A stretch of 64,000 nt of DNA, taken from assembly GCA_009760855.2 (NCBI GenBank), contig WPIO01000039.1, forward strand, positions 3,244,501-3,308,500, given 5' to 3'. Positions within the stretch are counted from its first letter, which is position 1. Every line of letters starts with the position of its first letter. This document shows, in pieces, positions 47,901 through 58,333 of the stretch. Source of the DNA: Cristatella mucedo. Lineage: Eukaryota; Bryozoa; Phylactolaemata; Cristatellidae. The translations under genes and the position numbers were made by a program. The notes beneath the pieces were generated by a model. That model saw nothing but the letters and a program-made list of their open reading frames with translations. It had not been told where the DNA came from and did not search any database.

Positions 47901-50900
47901 CTAAAAGTTCAGAATCTGGTATAACGGTCACCGAATGGTGCTGTAATAGTGTTCGGCAAATAGAACAAGCCTAGGTGACATGCAAGCAAAGGTTCAACAC
48001 TAACTTACCGCTTAAATTAAGTTTCGTCTCTACGATTAACAATAACCTGCCTGAGCTGCTCAGGCTTACAGCAAACTAAGTGCTTGCAAATAACTAGCTT
48101 CATCGTTTTCCAAGCATCCGGGAAACTTGAGAAAAGCAAGTCATATGAGATACGATCCACCCACCTGTGCTTGCATGCTCATCTTTTAACACTTTGTGAG
48201 ATGCTCAAAGGGATTAAAATCCGGGGCGATTGACTAACTCACTCTATTAGCAAAACAGGGTCTAAGCTGAAAGGAATTGCACATAAAAAACAGGGTGCTC
48301 ATGGTCATTGTCCGGTTGGAAAATACTATCATCTCTCCCTGAAGCTTCGTTGCATTAGGTAGTGCAACACTCCTCTCTAGTTTATCCAGGGTGCTGGTCA
48401 GAGCCAGCTCCTCCACGGCACACCTCGCCATGGCTCACCAATTCGCAATTATTAGGCAAATGCTACGTTGTTGATAAAGTCCCGCTCGGTGCAATGCCTA
48501 CAACTGGCGCTTGGTAAACAGGCAGATCACCGGTCTTAAGCTTGTCGAATGTGAATAATAATAGCACGAGGACAAGAATCCAAATGTAAAGCGCCTAGAA
48601 AGAGATTAAGTTCTCTGAGGGCGCTTTATCAAGTGCAATATTATTATTATTATAAGGGTAGGTTTCTTCTTACCACACAGGCCCAGGATATGCAAAGAAC
48701 AAGCAATGCAGTCGTTTTCCATGCACTAATAAATTTGGAAACGAGCCACTTCAGTGAATTTGACGAGTCGAAGACTCATTCTCACGTCATTTTTCTGCTG
48801 TACACGCTCGTTTATGAAAACGCCACCGTGAGCGGCACAATTTCCATTGCTTCCATTTGAAATATGCGCTTTGGTTCAATTATTCAAGGTGGGATGCAAA
48901 CTACTCATTGTAAACAAGGGGTCACGGATATTTTTTTTGCCAGCGTGTATAGATCCAGCTGACGGTTCAGCTAATAAATATTTTTTAAATTGGAGGCACC
49001 ATGCAACGAGTTAGATCACACAACCTGTGTTGTGGTTGAATACAATACTGTCAACAATATGCTGATATATGTACATTATTCATTTATACATGATTTATGT
49101 AATTATGCATATGCAGAGCAAACATAAATGAGCAGGTGCAAGTAGGAAGAGAAGAGTACCGACCCCCTCACTTCCGAGTGGCAGCAGCTGCACCGACCCA
49201 CGCACATACGAAATCTCAATAAAGAAAATAAGGAACCTTAGTGCCATATACCTGTGCGTCGTGCTACTTTCCCAGTAGCAGAGCTAGTTGCTCGGTCCTC
49301 TAGTTGCAGCTCCAGTCTAAGCTAATCATGCACCCACTAAAACCATTTTATCCTCTTAATTATTGCGCTATGCTTGCTACTAACCACCGAGGTGCGCATA
49401 GCTCAAACAAATTCTGCATCGGAAAGCATACAAAAGTTAGGCAGCACCAGAGAAGAACATCCAGACCAAGAGTGAGTGACAAAACATTGAAGTCGATACG
49501 CTGCTTGATTGGGTGAAACTGCAGGCCGGTGGGATGTGGTGTATTGCGGCCACCCACGCATTAATGACTGACAAGTCCAGCTGCTGAGTTGTGCACCAAC
49601 AGTTAGTCAGGGCCGTGATAGTTCAGGATAAGGTGCTCACTCTTCACGACCGAGGTCATGGTTCGAATCCTCTAGAGGGCGATCCTTTATTGCCAAACCA
49701 AAGCGATGGTGATAGCCATCAAGGCTCTCTTGTCGATATATAAATGAGGCTGTTAAGTCAGCTAATGTATTTTTTCTCTAAAGTGCCTGATTGCACATGC
49801 CGATAGACCTGCAAGGAGTGAGTCACAGGAGTCGAAGAGGAGTGTCAAAAAATGTATGGACCAACTTATATATACTATCCTGCCTAAGCAGGCCCGAATT
49901 TTGCAGTTACCCTGCTGAAAGTAGGCTAACTTGATGAGGAGCTGATGTGGTCGTCTAGTGAATGGTCACTTTGGAGCAGGACACAGATTTCGTGCAGATT
50001 CTACAGGATATATGCCAAGCCCATTTTAAGGGGACAGGTTTACTAATATCCGAGCCACACTTAGCCCATAACTAGTAAGTTAGTTTTATCGTCTTTCAAT
50101 ACGAGAAAGGTTGCTGCCATCCAAGTGTGTCAGCAATGCATGCAGCAAGGACGTGGAGAATTTGACAGGCAGGAAGGCTGCGAGGGGTCGTCCGTACAGA
50201 AGCCTAGATTGTACTTGGTGATTACATTGGCAAATTAGAGAGTGAAAAGAAATGGATCAAGCACAAAGCCCTATGGTACCATGTGCTTTAGTGGCTCTTA
50301 GGGTGATTGAAGCCAAATGACACCCGAGCTGGTCTTCCAGAGATTGAACCTAAACCATTGCAGTGCACACAGTCCTACAGCAGGCATGCTCATTTTCAGA
50401 CAAGCTTTCAGGGCATAGCTCTTGGAGCAATTGTCTTTAACATGGCAAAAACAAACCAAAACGTGCAAATAGTTTTCAACATAGACATGGCCAAGCTAAC
50501 TAATGTATTTAGCACGGTAAAGAAAACAAGAGCAATTAATGCGCCCATTATTATTATTGGCCCTTATTGGCCCCAGGAGTTGACCTGTCTTATCCCCCAC
50601 TGGTTGAGTTTGTTCGTGATGTCACAAATGCATGGACCAGCTTGGCTATAGTATCCTAATCTAAGCAGGCCAGAGTTTTGCAACGGCATGGAACTGACAG
50701 TAGGCCGACTTGCCGGTGGAGCTGATGTGGTCATCTCGTAAAAGCTAACTTTGGAAAAGGACACCCAAATTGGGTGCAGACACTACAGGGGTAAAGCCTG
50801 CAAAGCAACCCCTACAAGCTGGACGAAGGCGACTTCTGAACAGTACAAGCATACATGCGCAGTCGCTAAGAAGGCCGCCACTAAACTCTAGCTACTGCAT

Positions 50901-51941
50901 ATAGTTAAACTATCACACACTTTCAGTGGCAACCAAGGTTACTCTGAGCAAAAGCAAGCTAACAGTTAAAAATAATGTGTGCGAATAGATAGATATGCTC
51001 TTGGCTCAATTCTGGCTCAGGTCTTTTGATAGCGGTACCTTCATACAACTGGGAACGAGAAATCAACGTTACAATATAAAAAATTGATGGTTGCCTTTGT
51101 GATAATGCACTGAAATAGCCGACTGAATTAAGTAACCTAGAGAGGGGGCTGTATGCGGATAGCCTGACGAATGAGTATAGCAATTACGTATAGAAGCGGA
51201 TGATGCACTCTACCAAGTTTTATGCAAACAAGTACCAAAGCACAGACACACAGAAACTGACACAAACGCAAACATGCTCGCGAACACAAGGCGGCTAGCA
51301 AATACTGACCACGATGACTCCTTCGAGTCGCAAGTTGATGTTCTCATAAAGCCACACCGAAATTCGCGACCTCTACAGTAAAAAATTAATCAGCTAATGA
51401 GTAAGTACACGATCGACATGACAACATCAAATCAGTTCACGGGCATGTAAGTATACATGCAGTGGCAAAACAAATGAAAAGAAAGCAGCGACTCAAAGCG
51501 CAGACATACTCACATTTTGTAGGTACCTGAAAATGAGATTCTGAACGAATGCTAAGGAAATGCAATACCATTACGAGCGGCGTCACAGCGGGATGAATCG
51601 GTGGCGGGCCTAACAGCTTGACGTGAAGGACATTCGACAGACAGTAAGCACGAGGTCACAGCACGCTCTTGGGGGTCGCGTACCGACGCACTCAAGCCAA
51701 GTCACGAGCTAGAGATGTTGCCCAAAAAACCAGACGATGCACGGAGGATCAACGGGGAGGGGGAGAGGGTAACGAATCCATGTCAGAGCTCGCCGAGTCT
51801 AACGAGGGTCGCAAGCGCACGCTGAGGCGAAAGCTTTGTCCCTGTCCCTACAAACGCAAGCGGCTCGGCTAAACAATCTGGAAAGGATACAATAGGTTGA
51901 ACCATCACTTTCTGAACTTTCTGCTGTCCTTTGTAAGCCAT
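44946..51941 (-). CDS. SNRPE: Small nuclear ribonucleoprotein E (Sm-E), complete, 5 exons, 95 aa
   Basis: Subunit of the heptameric Sm ring on U1, U2, U4 and U5 snRNAs (and U11/U12 of the minor spliceosome); assembled in the cytoplasm, acts in the nucleus. Exons: 51941-51891, 51540-51514, 51372-51310, 46169-46091, 45013-44946 (stop TGA 44948-44946). Phase is consistent and totals 96 codons including stop. The product reads [26 protein letters not shown], then an exon with [14 protein letters not shown], then [17 protein letters not shown] (Sm1 motif), then [14 protein letters not shown] (Sm2 motif). This is near-identical in layout to animal Sm-E (about 92 aa), with a slightly longer Gly/Glu/Ser tail. 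Exon 2 is a 27-nt microexon. Intron 1 looks U12-type (own entry). Intron 3 (5.1 kb) holds L2 LINE pieces and a SINE; intron 4 holds another SINE. Donors of introns 3 (GTCAGT) and 4 (GTTGGT) are weak, but phase and conservation require them. Confidence 0.96.
45409..45536 (+). mobile_element. tRNA-derived SINE, family A
   Basis: tRNA-like head: A-box-like TGGCCCAGTGGTTAAGG and B-box-like AGGCTCGAGCC, 46 bp apart as in tRNA genes. The 3' part GATGTGAAGCGCCTGAATAG, TTCTCTTAATGCGCTATAC resembles the L2 terminal hairpin. In SNRPE intron 4, antisense to the gene. Confidence 0.82.
48582..48653 (+). repeat. Solo L2 3'-terminal hairpin plus (ATT)n
   Basis: AATGTAAAGCGCCTAGAAAG, loop, GAGGGCGCTTTATCAAGTG and ATT repeats with no LINE body. 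Perfect stem; in SNRPE intron 3. Confidence 0.87.
49431..50350 (-). mobile_element. Old L2 LINE fragment interrupted by a SINE
   Basis: Left part resembles the post-RT block (AAGAGTGAGTGACAAAACATTG; CTGCTGAGTTGTGCACC). After a SINE (49604-49780) it resumes exactly downstream (GTGCCTGATTGCACATGCC). It continues through the RT region (AACCTAAACCATTGCAGTG) to about 50350. Confidence 0.8.
49604..49780 (+). mobile_element. tRNA-derived SINE, family B, nested in an L2 copy
   Basis: tRNA-like head with GATAGTTCAGGATAAGGTGCT (A-box position) and a B box GGTTCGAATCC that fits the consensus. Body GCGATGGTGATAGCCATCAA, end ATATAAATGAGGCTGTTAAG. Inserted between two adjoining segments of one LINE. Confidence 0.82.
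50596..50800 (-). mobile_element. Short L2 LINE fragment
   Basis: GATGTCACAAATGCATGGACC, GGAGCTGATGTGGTCATC and ACCCAAATTGGGTGCAGAC follow the order of the post-RT start in the family. SNRPE intron 3. Confidence 0.7.
51541..51890 (-). other. U12-type (minor spliceosome) intron 1 of SNRPE
   Basis: The donor at 51890 reads GTATCCTTTCC, an exact match to the U12-type 5' splice-site consensus (G/A)TATCCTTT. The 3' end carries TTTCCTTAGC at 51560-51551, one base off the U12 branch motif TTCCTTAAC. The presumed branch A is 12 nt from the AG, within the short distance typical of U12 introns. There is no long polypyrimidine tract between branch site and AG. The intron is 350 bp, phase 0, between codons 17 and 18. 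The class call is from sequence; that the minor spliceosome removes it is inference. Confidence 0.88.
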
Positions 51942-53123
51942 ATTTGCTGGTCCTCACGACGTTCAAAGCGGCTATCCGTGCCGGCACCGGCGACAAACCA
52001 AGATGGAAGGACGCGCGCGGGCTCCGAGCGTTAGCCACCGTACGATTGGCCACGAGGCCTGTGGCGGACCCACTTAAGTTCATTCTCGTCGCTACCGCAT
52101 TCGTCTGGGCGTCGTTGGTTGTGCGCTGCCTGTAGTGTCGTCGCGGCTGTCAGCATTAACGGGTATCTCGAATAACATCCTCTGAGAATTTACGTAGGTA
52201 TACAATCCTTCAGAAAATTGAGGTAATTAATATGAGTATCTCGAAGTTAGCTCCTAGCTCGCCCGGGCACTTGCTCAAGCTGGGACCAATTCAAGCAGAG
52301 CCAGTTCATCCGTGATCGGATCAATTTAATTTCGGTTTGCGAGGCGCGGTCCTTGCGTGCAGTAATTTTTAGAATTTAGGCGGCACGCGTGAGAGGAAGA
52401 CGCACCTGCACGCATAGTTATTCAGCGTTGAGGCGCGCGTCGCAGTTATTTACCGTCGTAATACAAACACGTGCCAATGCCTCACTGTTAGGTGTTTCTC
52501 AAACTCGAATACATTCGAGCCTGAGATTAGGCGTTTCCTTGGTTTCTATGCAGCATCTCTCTCACCAAAAGAGTCACGGGAAATTCAGCCTTTACCTTTC
52601 CTTTGGAAATAGCCGTGCCTACTTCAGCTAGAGATACCTGGCCGAATGCTCGCCTGACGTACCTGCTGACCTACTGCTCTTTGGTGCTGTAATTTACCAC
52701 TATTTTCAGTTCATTTCAGGAGCTGCAGGCTTTAAGTCGCGCAGCCCCAGGTACAATCAAAGCTTGGATCCGCTGGCCAAAGCCCACGTTTATCACTTTG
52801 CTGCTGTACGCCGAGGCTTCAGGCGGCCCTCTTATGGGCGGTGCCTGAGCTGAACAGAGCGAACGTAGAAAACTTTAAGCTAAGTATTATCAGCAATGTA
52901 CAAGCAGGTGCACCGTCATACCGAGCAGACGAACTGGCACGGTGCGTGAATGGAGCCGAAGCAGCCCTAAAAGTACTGCAATACTGTGCAAATATGCAAT
53001 GTGCAAATGACTAAAGGCTCTCGAAATGAATGACGTGGAAAAAGAGCATACATCATTCTGGAGCAAGCCAGGCGATGTTTCGATTCTGTCTGGTGAATGT
53101 GCTTCTGAAAAGAGATAGCATCC
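51942..53123. promoter_or_regulatory. Region upstream of SNRPE
   Basis: The first ~200 bp (51942-52140) look G+C- and CpG-rich by eye, as expected for a housekeeping promoter. Beyond that no recognisable feature. Promoter function inferred from position only. Confidence 0.45.
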
Positions 53124-53270
53124 TTGCCGAGCTGGTTTGGTCCGGTGGTTAAGGTGCTCGCCCCGACCAAGGTCTGACTGAGGTCGTGGGCTCGAGCCCC
53201 GAGGCACATATGAAGCACCTGAGTAGAGATTAAGTTCTCTTGTGGTGCTATAAAAATGAATTATTTTTAT
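53124..53270 (+). mobile_element. tRNA-derived SINE, family A
   Basis: Head TTGCCGAGCTGGTTTGGTCC, A-box-like TGGTCCGGTGGTTAAGG, B box GTGGGCTCGAGCCCC. The tail GAAGCACCTGAGTAGAGATT, TTCTCTTGTGGTGCTATAAA is followed by ATGAATTATTT. Same family as 45.4 kb, here with a complete head. Lies between SNRPE and the tentative plus-strand gene. Confidence 0.85.
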
Positions 53271-53693
53271 CCTAATGTCAAGAGTCAAACACCTGCTTAA
53301 AAGAATGTGTGAGACAAACCAGTGCATGCACACGGAAATGAATCTTGCCTGTCCTTTAAGCAACAGAGACCGTTGTAAATGTTGGAAAACTTGACTGATC
53401 CATCATTATTCGTTTTTGAAAAGAAGCCAATTTGAAATGCAAACGGTCTTGTGGTGTAGTGAGACCGTTTTTTATTCCAGAGAATGACATGGCATTATTA
53501 CTTTCTCCTATCACTGCATTTGAAAGCCTGACTTAACCCAAGCACCGCAGGTCGTGGTGTGCAAACCAACTGTTTGTTTAGCAATGTTTACCTCTGTAGT
53601 TACAGTTTTCGAGTGTCCACATCAACTGCGTATAGCAGCTCAACTACGTGCTACGTTGATCTCATCCCCGCGCCTAAAACTGCCCGGTGTGCA

Positions 53694-56600
53694 ATGAATT
53701 TCAACCATCCCTCCAGGCGTCCAGGAAGTGGCAGGCCATCCAGTCGCTTTAATCCAATTACGGTGAGTGTTCTGTCACTTAGTAGCGTGCTTGTATCAGA
53801 GGTGCCTAAAGTTGAAACGGCAGGTTTCAATCAAGCAGTGTTTATTGTAGGGTGAAGAAGTGGGTCTTGACAGCAAAGCCGAAAGGGGACGAGGAATCGA
53901 AAGTAAAGCTGCAGCGTCAGATGGATTGGCGCATCGACCGAGCGAGTACGGATGGTATTGCTGCTGGTCTTTTGCTGTACTGTTCGTAATTTAGTGACAC
54001 ATATTCTTCTTTCCTGTCGCCTTTCCACCTGTAAACCTTCTCATAAATTTTGTTGATGGCTCTTAGCTCCATGCCATTCTTTCCCACAAGAACAAGCTGC
54101 TCGTAATCTGTTTCAAACCAGTCGGATAATTTTTTTTGCATATACAAGGATTTGTGATGCCAGTGAGCAATAGTTGTCAAAGCCAAAGCATGAACTGCGG
54201 TGCTATAAGCAGTTACTGCAGGGTACATATTCAACCAAGCGATCAATGTGACAAGAAATAACTAAATCATTGAGTGAAAAGGCCTCTGGCACAATGCAAT
54301 TTGAAGAAACTTGCACCAAGTTAAATTTACTGATCAGATTCATGCTGGCTAAATCTCTCCCAGAATGGAGCTACTCAGCTTTTATGCTTTCTTCTGATCT
54401 GATTAATCGGTAAGGCCGAATTGATAAAGATCTTTTTTTTTACTGTCCTCTGCTGCACTGTCACATTGCAAGAGGATAAAATAGTGAATGCATGCTTGAA
54501 TTAATGGCAGACTGTTTGCTCTTGTGCTTGCTCTGCCACTCGTGCTAATGTGAAGTGCTGAGCAAGAGATTTACTTCTTCTGGGATGCTTTACACATGTG
54601 TTATTATTATTAATATGTTAATTCTGCATACCATTGGTTGTATCTGCCAATGTACTCACGTGGTCAGGTGTGTGTTGCAGTGGCTGGAATATAATGTAAT
54701 GCATCTCCGTCTGTAACTCCACATAGCCTTAAAGACTATGTGGGTCTCATGCAGGACAGTTTTGTATAATGCACTGACAGCCTAAGCGGCTTTCGGCTAC
54801 GCATTCGGTAGCCAACAAACTTCGTCTCACGGAGCAAAGAGAAAGTGGGAAGCATAGCAGAGTCAGCAGAGCAGTTGAGGTAGTGAGTAGCATGGAAGTA
54901 GCAGCTCAGGACCGCTGAAAAGGATGAGCCATAGTCGGCAGTAGGAGAGTAGTTGTCGTTTCGTAAGAACTGGAAGCGAGTTCCATGGTCTAGGGCCTGC
55001 AGAGCTAAAGCTTCTGTCGTCAACGGTCTTTAAGTGGAGCAATGGAACAGCTAATTTATTGTCCACACAGGACCTGAGGGTGCGAACGGGCTGAAACTGG
55101 TGCAGCAGTTCAGCTAGGTACGAAGGAGCCAAGCCGTGGCAAGCCTTGTGAGTCAGCGGAAGAACTTTGCTCTGTATCCGTTGCTCAACCGGCATCCATC
55201 CTAGCTCTTTTAGCAAAGGAGACACACGCTCAAACCTCTGGGACTTGAAGACTAGCATTGCAGCCATATTCATGCCGTTTATCTATCTGTCTTTGCCTTA
55301 CCTGCAGCAACACAATGAGGGAAATGCACTGTGGTTGCTTCTGCAGCGTTCCAGCACTGAATCTCGGCAGACTGGCGGATGATGACGAGGTCTCGAGGCC
55401 GATATCTTTGTCGATTCAGCCAAAAAGCTCTAACAGGAGCATCCAGATGGACTTGAAAACACCCCCGTCTGCCACAAACAGCACAAGGTGAGTGCCTGCA
55501 ACATTCCATAGCATTGTAGGATGTTTCTAAGTTGTTTCATCTTGTCTGCACTTGCTGACTGGGTTTGATTGTGACACTCTGCTTGTCTGTTACCAGCCTC
55601 TTATCTGTTACCGTTAAGAGTAATAATAATAATAATAATAATAATAATGCACGTGATAAAGCGCCCTCAGAGAACTTAATCTCTTTCTAGGCGCTTTACA
55701 TTTGCTGCAAAGGGAAATGCAATTGAATGGTAAGTAAAATCATGCTTGAAAAAGAAACAAAATGAATAACATGGTTAGGGGTGACATGCACAGGGTCAGC
55801 ATGCAAATGTGGTTAGTGGCAGCATGCACAGTGTCAGCACGCATAAGCACATGAAAGATGAATCACAGGGACCCACTAACTGCTGTCCTAAATAGGTGTG
55901 TGGTCACATGCAGTGATCTATTTCTTTGAGGCTATGTTTAGCCAGTCTTGAGCACCCAGGCACTGCTTGCTGTTACGATTGCTGTCGGTCGAGGTGGGTG
56001 AGTTGGTGAAACTCTGCTTATGGTTTCAGAACTTCAGAAGTTCAACCATTGATGATGTAATGACATATTGTTCTTTCATTCTGGTAGCAACAATATCCTG
56101 TTAAGATTAAGATAAGCCGAGGCTTTTATAGATCCGGCTGCCTTTTCTTCTACACGGAATTTTTAATGGCAGCCTTATTGAAAATGCTTAGCATACAGTT
56201 TTTTCTGACGAGTCATTGCGAGAGCCTCAAAAATCATTGGCAATTAGTTGTTTTACTCCATGGGAGCTGTTGTGCTCGTGCACATAGCGTGTGCACTTAC
56301 ACAGCTTCTGCTAGCTATCCCATAGGTCTCTGTTTATGCAGATGGCTGAGTGTTCAACCGAATTCGAAAGTCGCAACTATTATTAAAAAAGGCTCGCTTG
56401 CTGTGGAACCTGAACGTTTTTTACTGCATTGAAATTACCGTTTTGCTTTCACTGTACTTCGTTGGGTGCATTCCTGAATACTACCGCTTACCCATAGAAC
56501 AAATTGCAATGAAAGCAAGTTTAAGCCTCTGGGAGAAACTGAGGGGCAATTAAACTCCAACTGGCAAGCATGCTACTCAAGAGATAGTTATTTTAAAATG

Positions 56601-58230
56601 ACTAGGGATTGGTGCTTCACCCACTTCTTTTTGCAGTTTGTACTGTCTTCTATTGCAGCTGGAATCGTCAAGCACAATCTAGGCTTTCATTTTTATGCAG
56701 ATGACACAAAGCTGTATCTGTGCTTTGATTCGTCCCTGCCTGCCAGCACTTAACTCTCTCAACTCCCATGCTGCATGTATTGCAGACGTCCGAACTTGGA
56801 TGGGAGGCAAGCTTTCTTAAATTGAATGTCGATTAAACCAACTTACTAGTGAGCAAACTTTTTTAATTTGAATGACGATAAAACCAAATTACTAGTTATA
56901 GGCTAACCTAGAGTTACTCTGAAATTGGAAAACATGTCTCTGAAAAATGGGCTCGGCCAGCATATCTCCTGTAGCACCCGAAATCTGAGGGTCCTATTCC
57001 TAAGTGACTTTTCACTGGACAACCAGATCAATTCTTCAGTTAAGTCTGCTAATTTCAGCTATGTAACATTGCAAACATTCGTACCTGCTTAGGTAGCGAT
57101 ATCACACTCAAATTGGTCCATACATTTTCGACATCCCGTCTTGACGGCTGTCATTCACTGCTCGCAGGTCTCCCCCCTATTCAATACAGTGCTTACAAAT
57201 AATGAACAACTCTACAGCCAGGGATGTCGTTTGGGAACTATGCATCGCAGTGGCCACTTTTCATCGACCTGCACGTGCTCCCCATCAAACAGCATAGTGG
57301 CTTCAAAGTTTTGTTGCTCACTTTTTAGTTCTTTCATTCTCTTGCTCCATCGTACCTATCCCAAGTACTCCCCAATCAGTCCAGGCATATTACCACCCAC
57401 TCTTCTGACTAAAGCCGGCTAGCTGTGCCTTCAACCAACCTCAAGTCCTTTGGAAACTATGCCTTTTGTTCTCATGCTCCTGGAATTTACTCCTAATTTT
57501 TAGTTGTCCTTTGTGTGCAAATGCATGCTGATACTGTGCATGCTGTCACCAAGCGATTGACTTGCCTTTAAAGAATATATTAAGTACCTAGAAAGATACT
57601 TAGTTCTCTTAGGGTGCTATACAAATGTCTTAGTATTATTATTTTTTATCATCATTGTGTTCATATCTGCCGTTGCATTATCTGGTTGCCGTTGGCCTGT
57701 AGGTTTTAAAGGATTTCCTTTGCATGCATGCAACTGAATCAGTAGACATTACTTGTCTTGCCGGATATGCAGCACATAGTATGTTGATGGCCGGACCCTA
57801 CTTCACAATTTCCGGTACTTAACAAGTTGCACTTCCTGATACAATGCGGCCTTTTGGTTGACATTGACAATTTTTTCTTAGTTGTGCACAACTGCATTCT
57901 GCACGTGCTTTGCAGTGGTAATCGTGAGGTTTGTCGAACCAGTTAGTGCATGCTGTGTGAATGCAACGTAACAATTGGATCTTTGCTGTGTGATGCAGAA
58001 CAGCAGATAGCCTAGTAAGCATGCACCAGAATGCGGGAACTTGTGCAACGAGCTTATTTTCGTGTGCCTAAGGACTTCAAATTACACGTGCTTTTTCTGA
58101 GCTGCTAACATAGTTACATACCGACTCTCGTGTGATCTGCTCAGTAGAAACTCTGTGTGGTGTGGACACTTATCTATCACGTCTTGCTTCGTGTAGGCTT
58201 GAAAACTCTGTGCAACCAAAGTATAGTGAT
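53694..58230 (+). CDS. Tentative 5' exons of an unrecognised gene
   Basis: Three short exons can be joined in phase: 53694-53762 (starts MNFNHPSRRPGSGRPSSRF, then GTGAGT donor), 55420-55487 (starts PKSSNRSIQMDLKTPPS; acceptor TCGATTCAG, donor GTGAGT) and 58197-58230 (LENSVQPKYSD; acceptor GTGTAG, donor GTAAGT). Together they give about 57 residues rich in Ser, Pro, Arg and Asn, probably a disordered N-terminus; the rest would lie further right or off the window. I do not recognise the family. The 55.4-kb piece sits in a longer frame open from 55258 with other possible acceptors, but only the one at 55419 agrees in phase with the first exon. It is head-to-head with SNRPE, 1.75 kb between start codons. 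It could be spurious or belong to different transcripts. Confidence 0.35.
54546..54617 (+). repeat. Solo L2 3'-terminal hairpin, decayed
   Basis: ATGTGAAGTGCTGAGCAAGAG, TTCTTCTGGGATGCTTTACAC, then ATTATTATTAAT. A tail without body, next to a family 2 LINE copy, as at 33.07 kb. Confidence 0.65.
54686..55270 (-). mobile_element. Second LINE family (family 2), 3' portion
   Basis: The minus-strand frame 55273-54863 has HKACHGLAPSYLAELLHQF, LAVPLLHLKTVDDRSFSSA and GPRPWNSLPV. Colinear with the copy at 32.2 kb but without the 80-bp duplication. Both start with the same TATATCTCC/GCATCTCCGTCTGTAACTCC 3' end. Confidence 0.87.
55619..55905 (-). mobile_element. L2 LINE 3' end (tail and 3'UTR)
   Basis: (AAT)n of about nine units at 55621-55647, an intact hairpin, and 3'UTR to TAAATAGGTGTG. 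Very close to the 40.9-kb and 21.0-kb copies. Confidence 0.9.
56660..57648 (+). mobile_element. Old L2 LINE fragment (RT to tail)
   Basis: Echoes HNLGFHFYADDTKLYLCFD near 56672, a decayed duplicated stretch (ACTTACTAGT at 56838-56900), post-RT remnants, and the hairpin AAGTACCTAGAAAGATAC...TTAGGGTGCTATACAAATG with ATTATT. Older tail type. Confidence 0.78.
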
Positions 58231-58311
58231 GTAAGTATTGCGTTTGCCACGTTTTGCTCTTTGCTGCCATTTTGTCGCCACGTGTATCTATGCGCACGAC
58301 TCCTGTATAGC

Positions 58312-58333
58312 ATGTGTGTGTGTGTGTGTGTGT
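58312..58333. repeat. (TG)n microsatellite
   Basis: Eleven TG units downstream of the tentative exon ending at 58230. Confidence 0.95.

Noticed and set aside
49604-49700. tRNA gene candidate (B box GGTTCGAATCC)
   Set aside because: No acceptor-stem pairing and it continues into a repeated SINE body; same reasoning for 11.6, 45.4 and 53.1 kb.
55306-55419. Longer version of the tentative 55.4-kb exon, starting after CCTGCAG or TTCTGCAG
   Set aside because: These acceptors need two bases from the previous exon, while the only candidate first exon ends in phase 0; kept as an alternative only.
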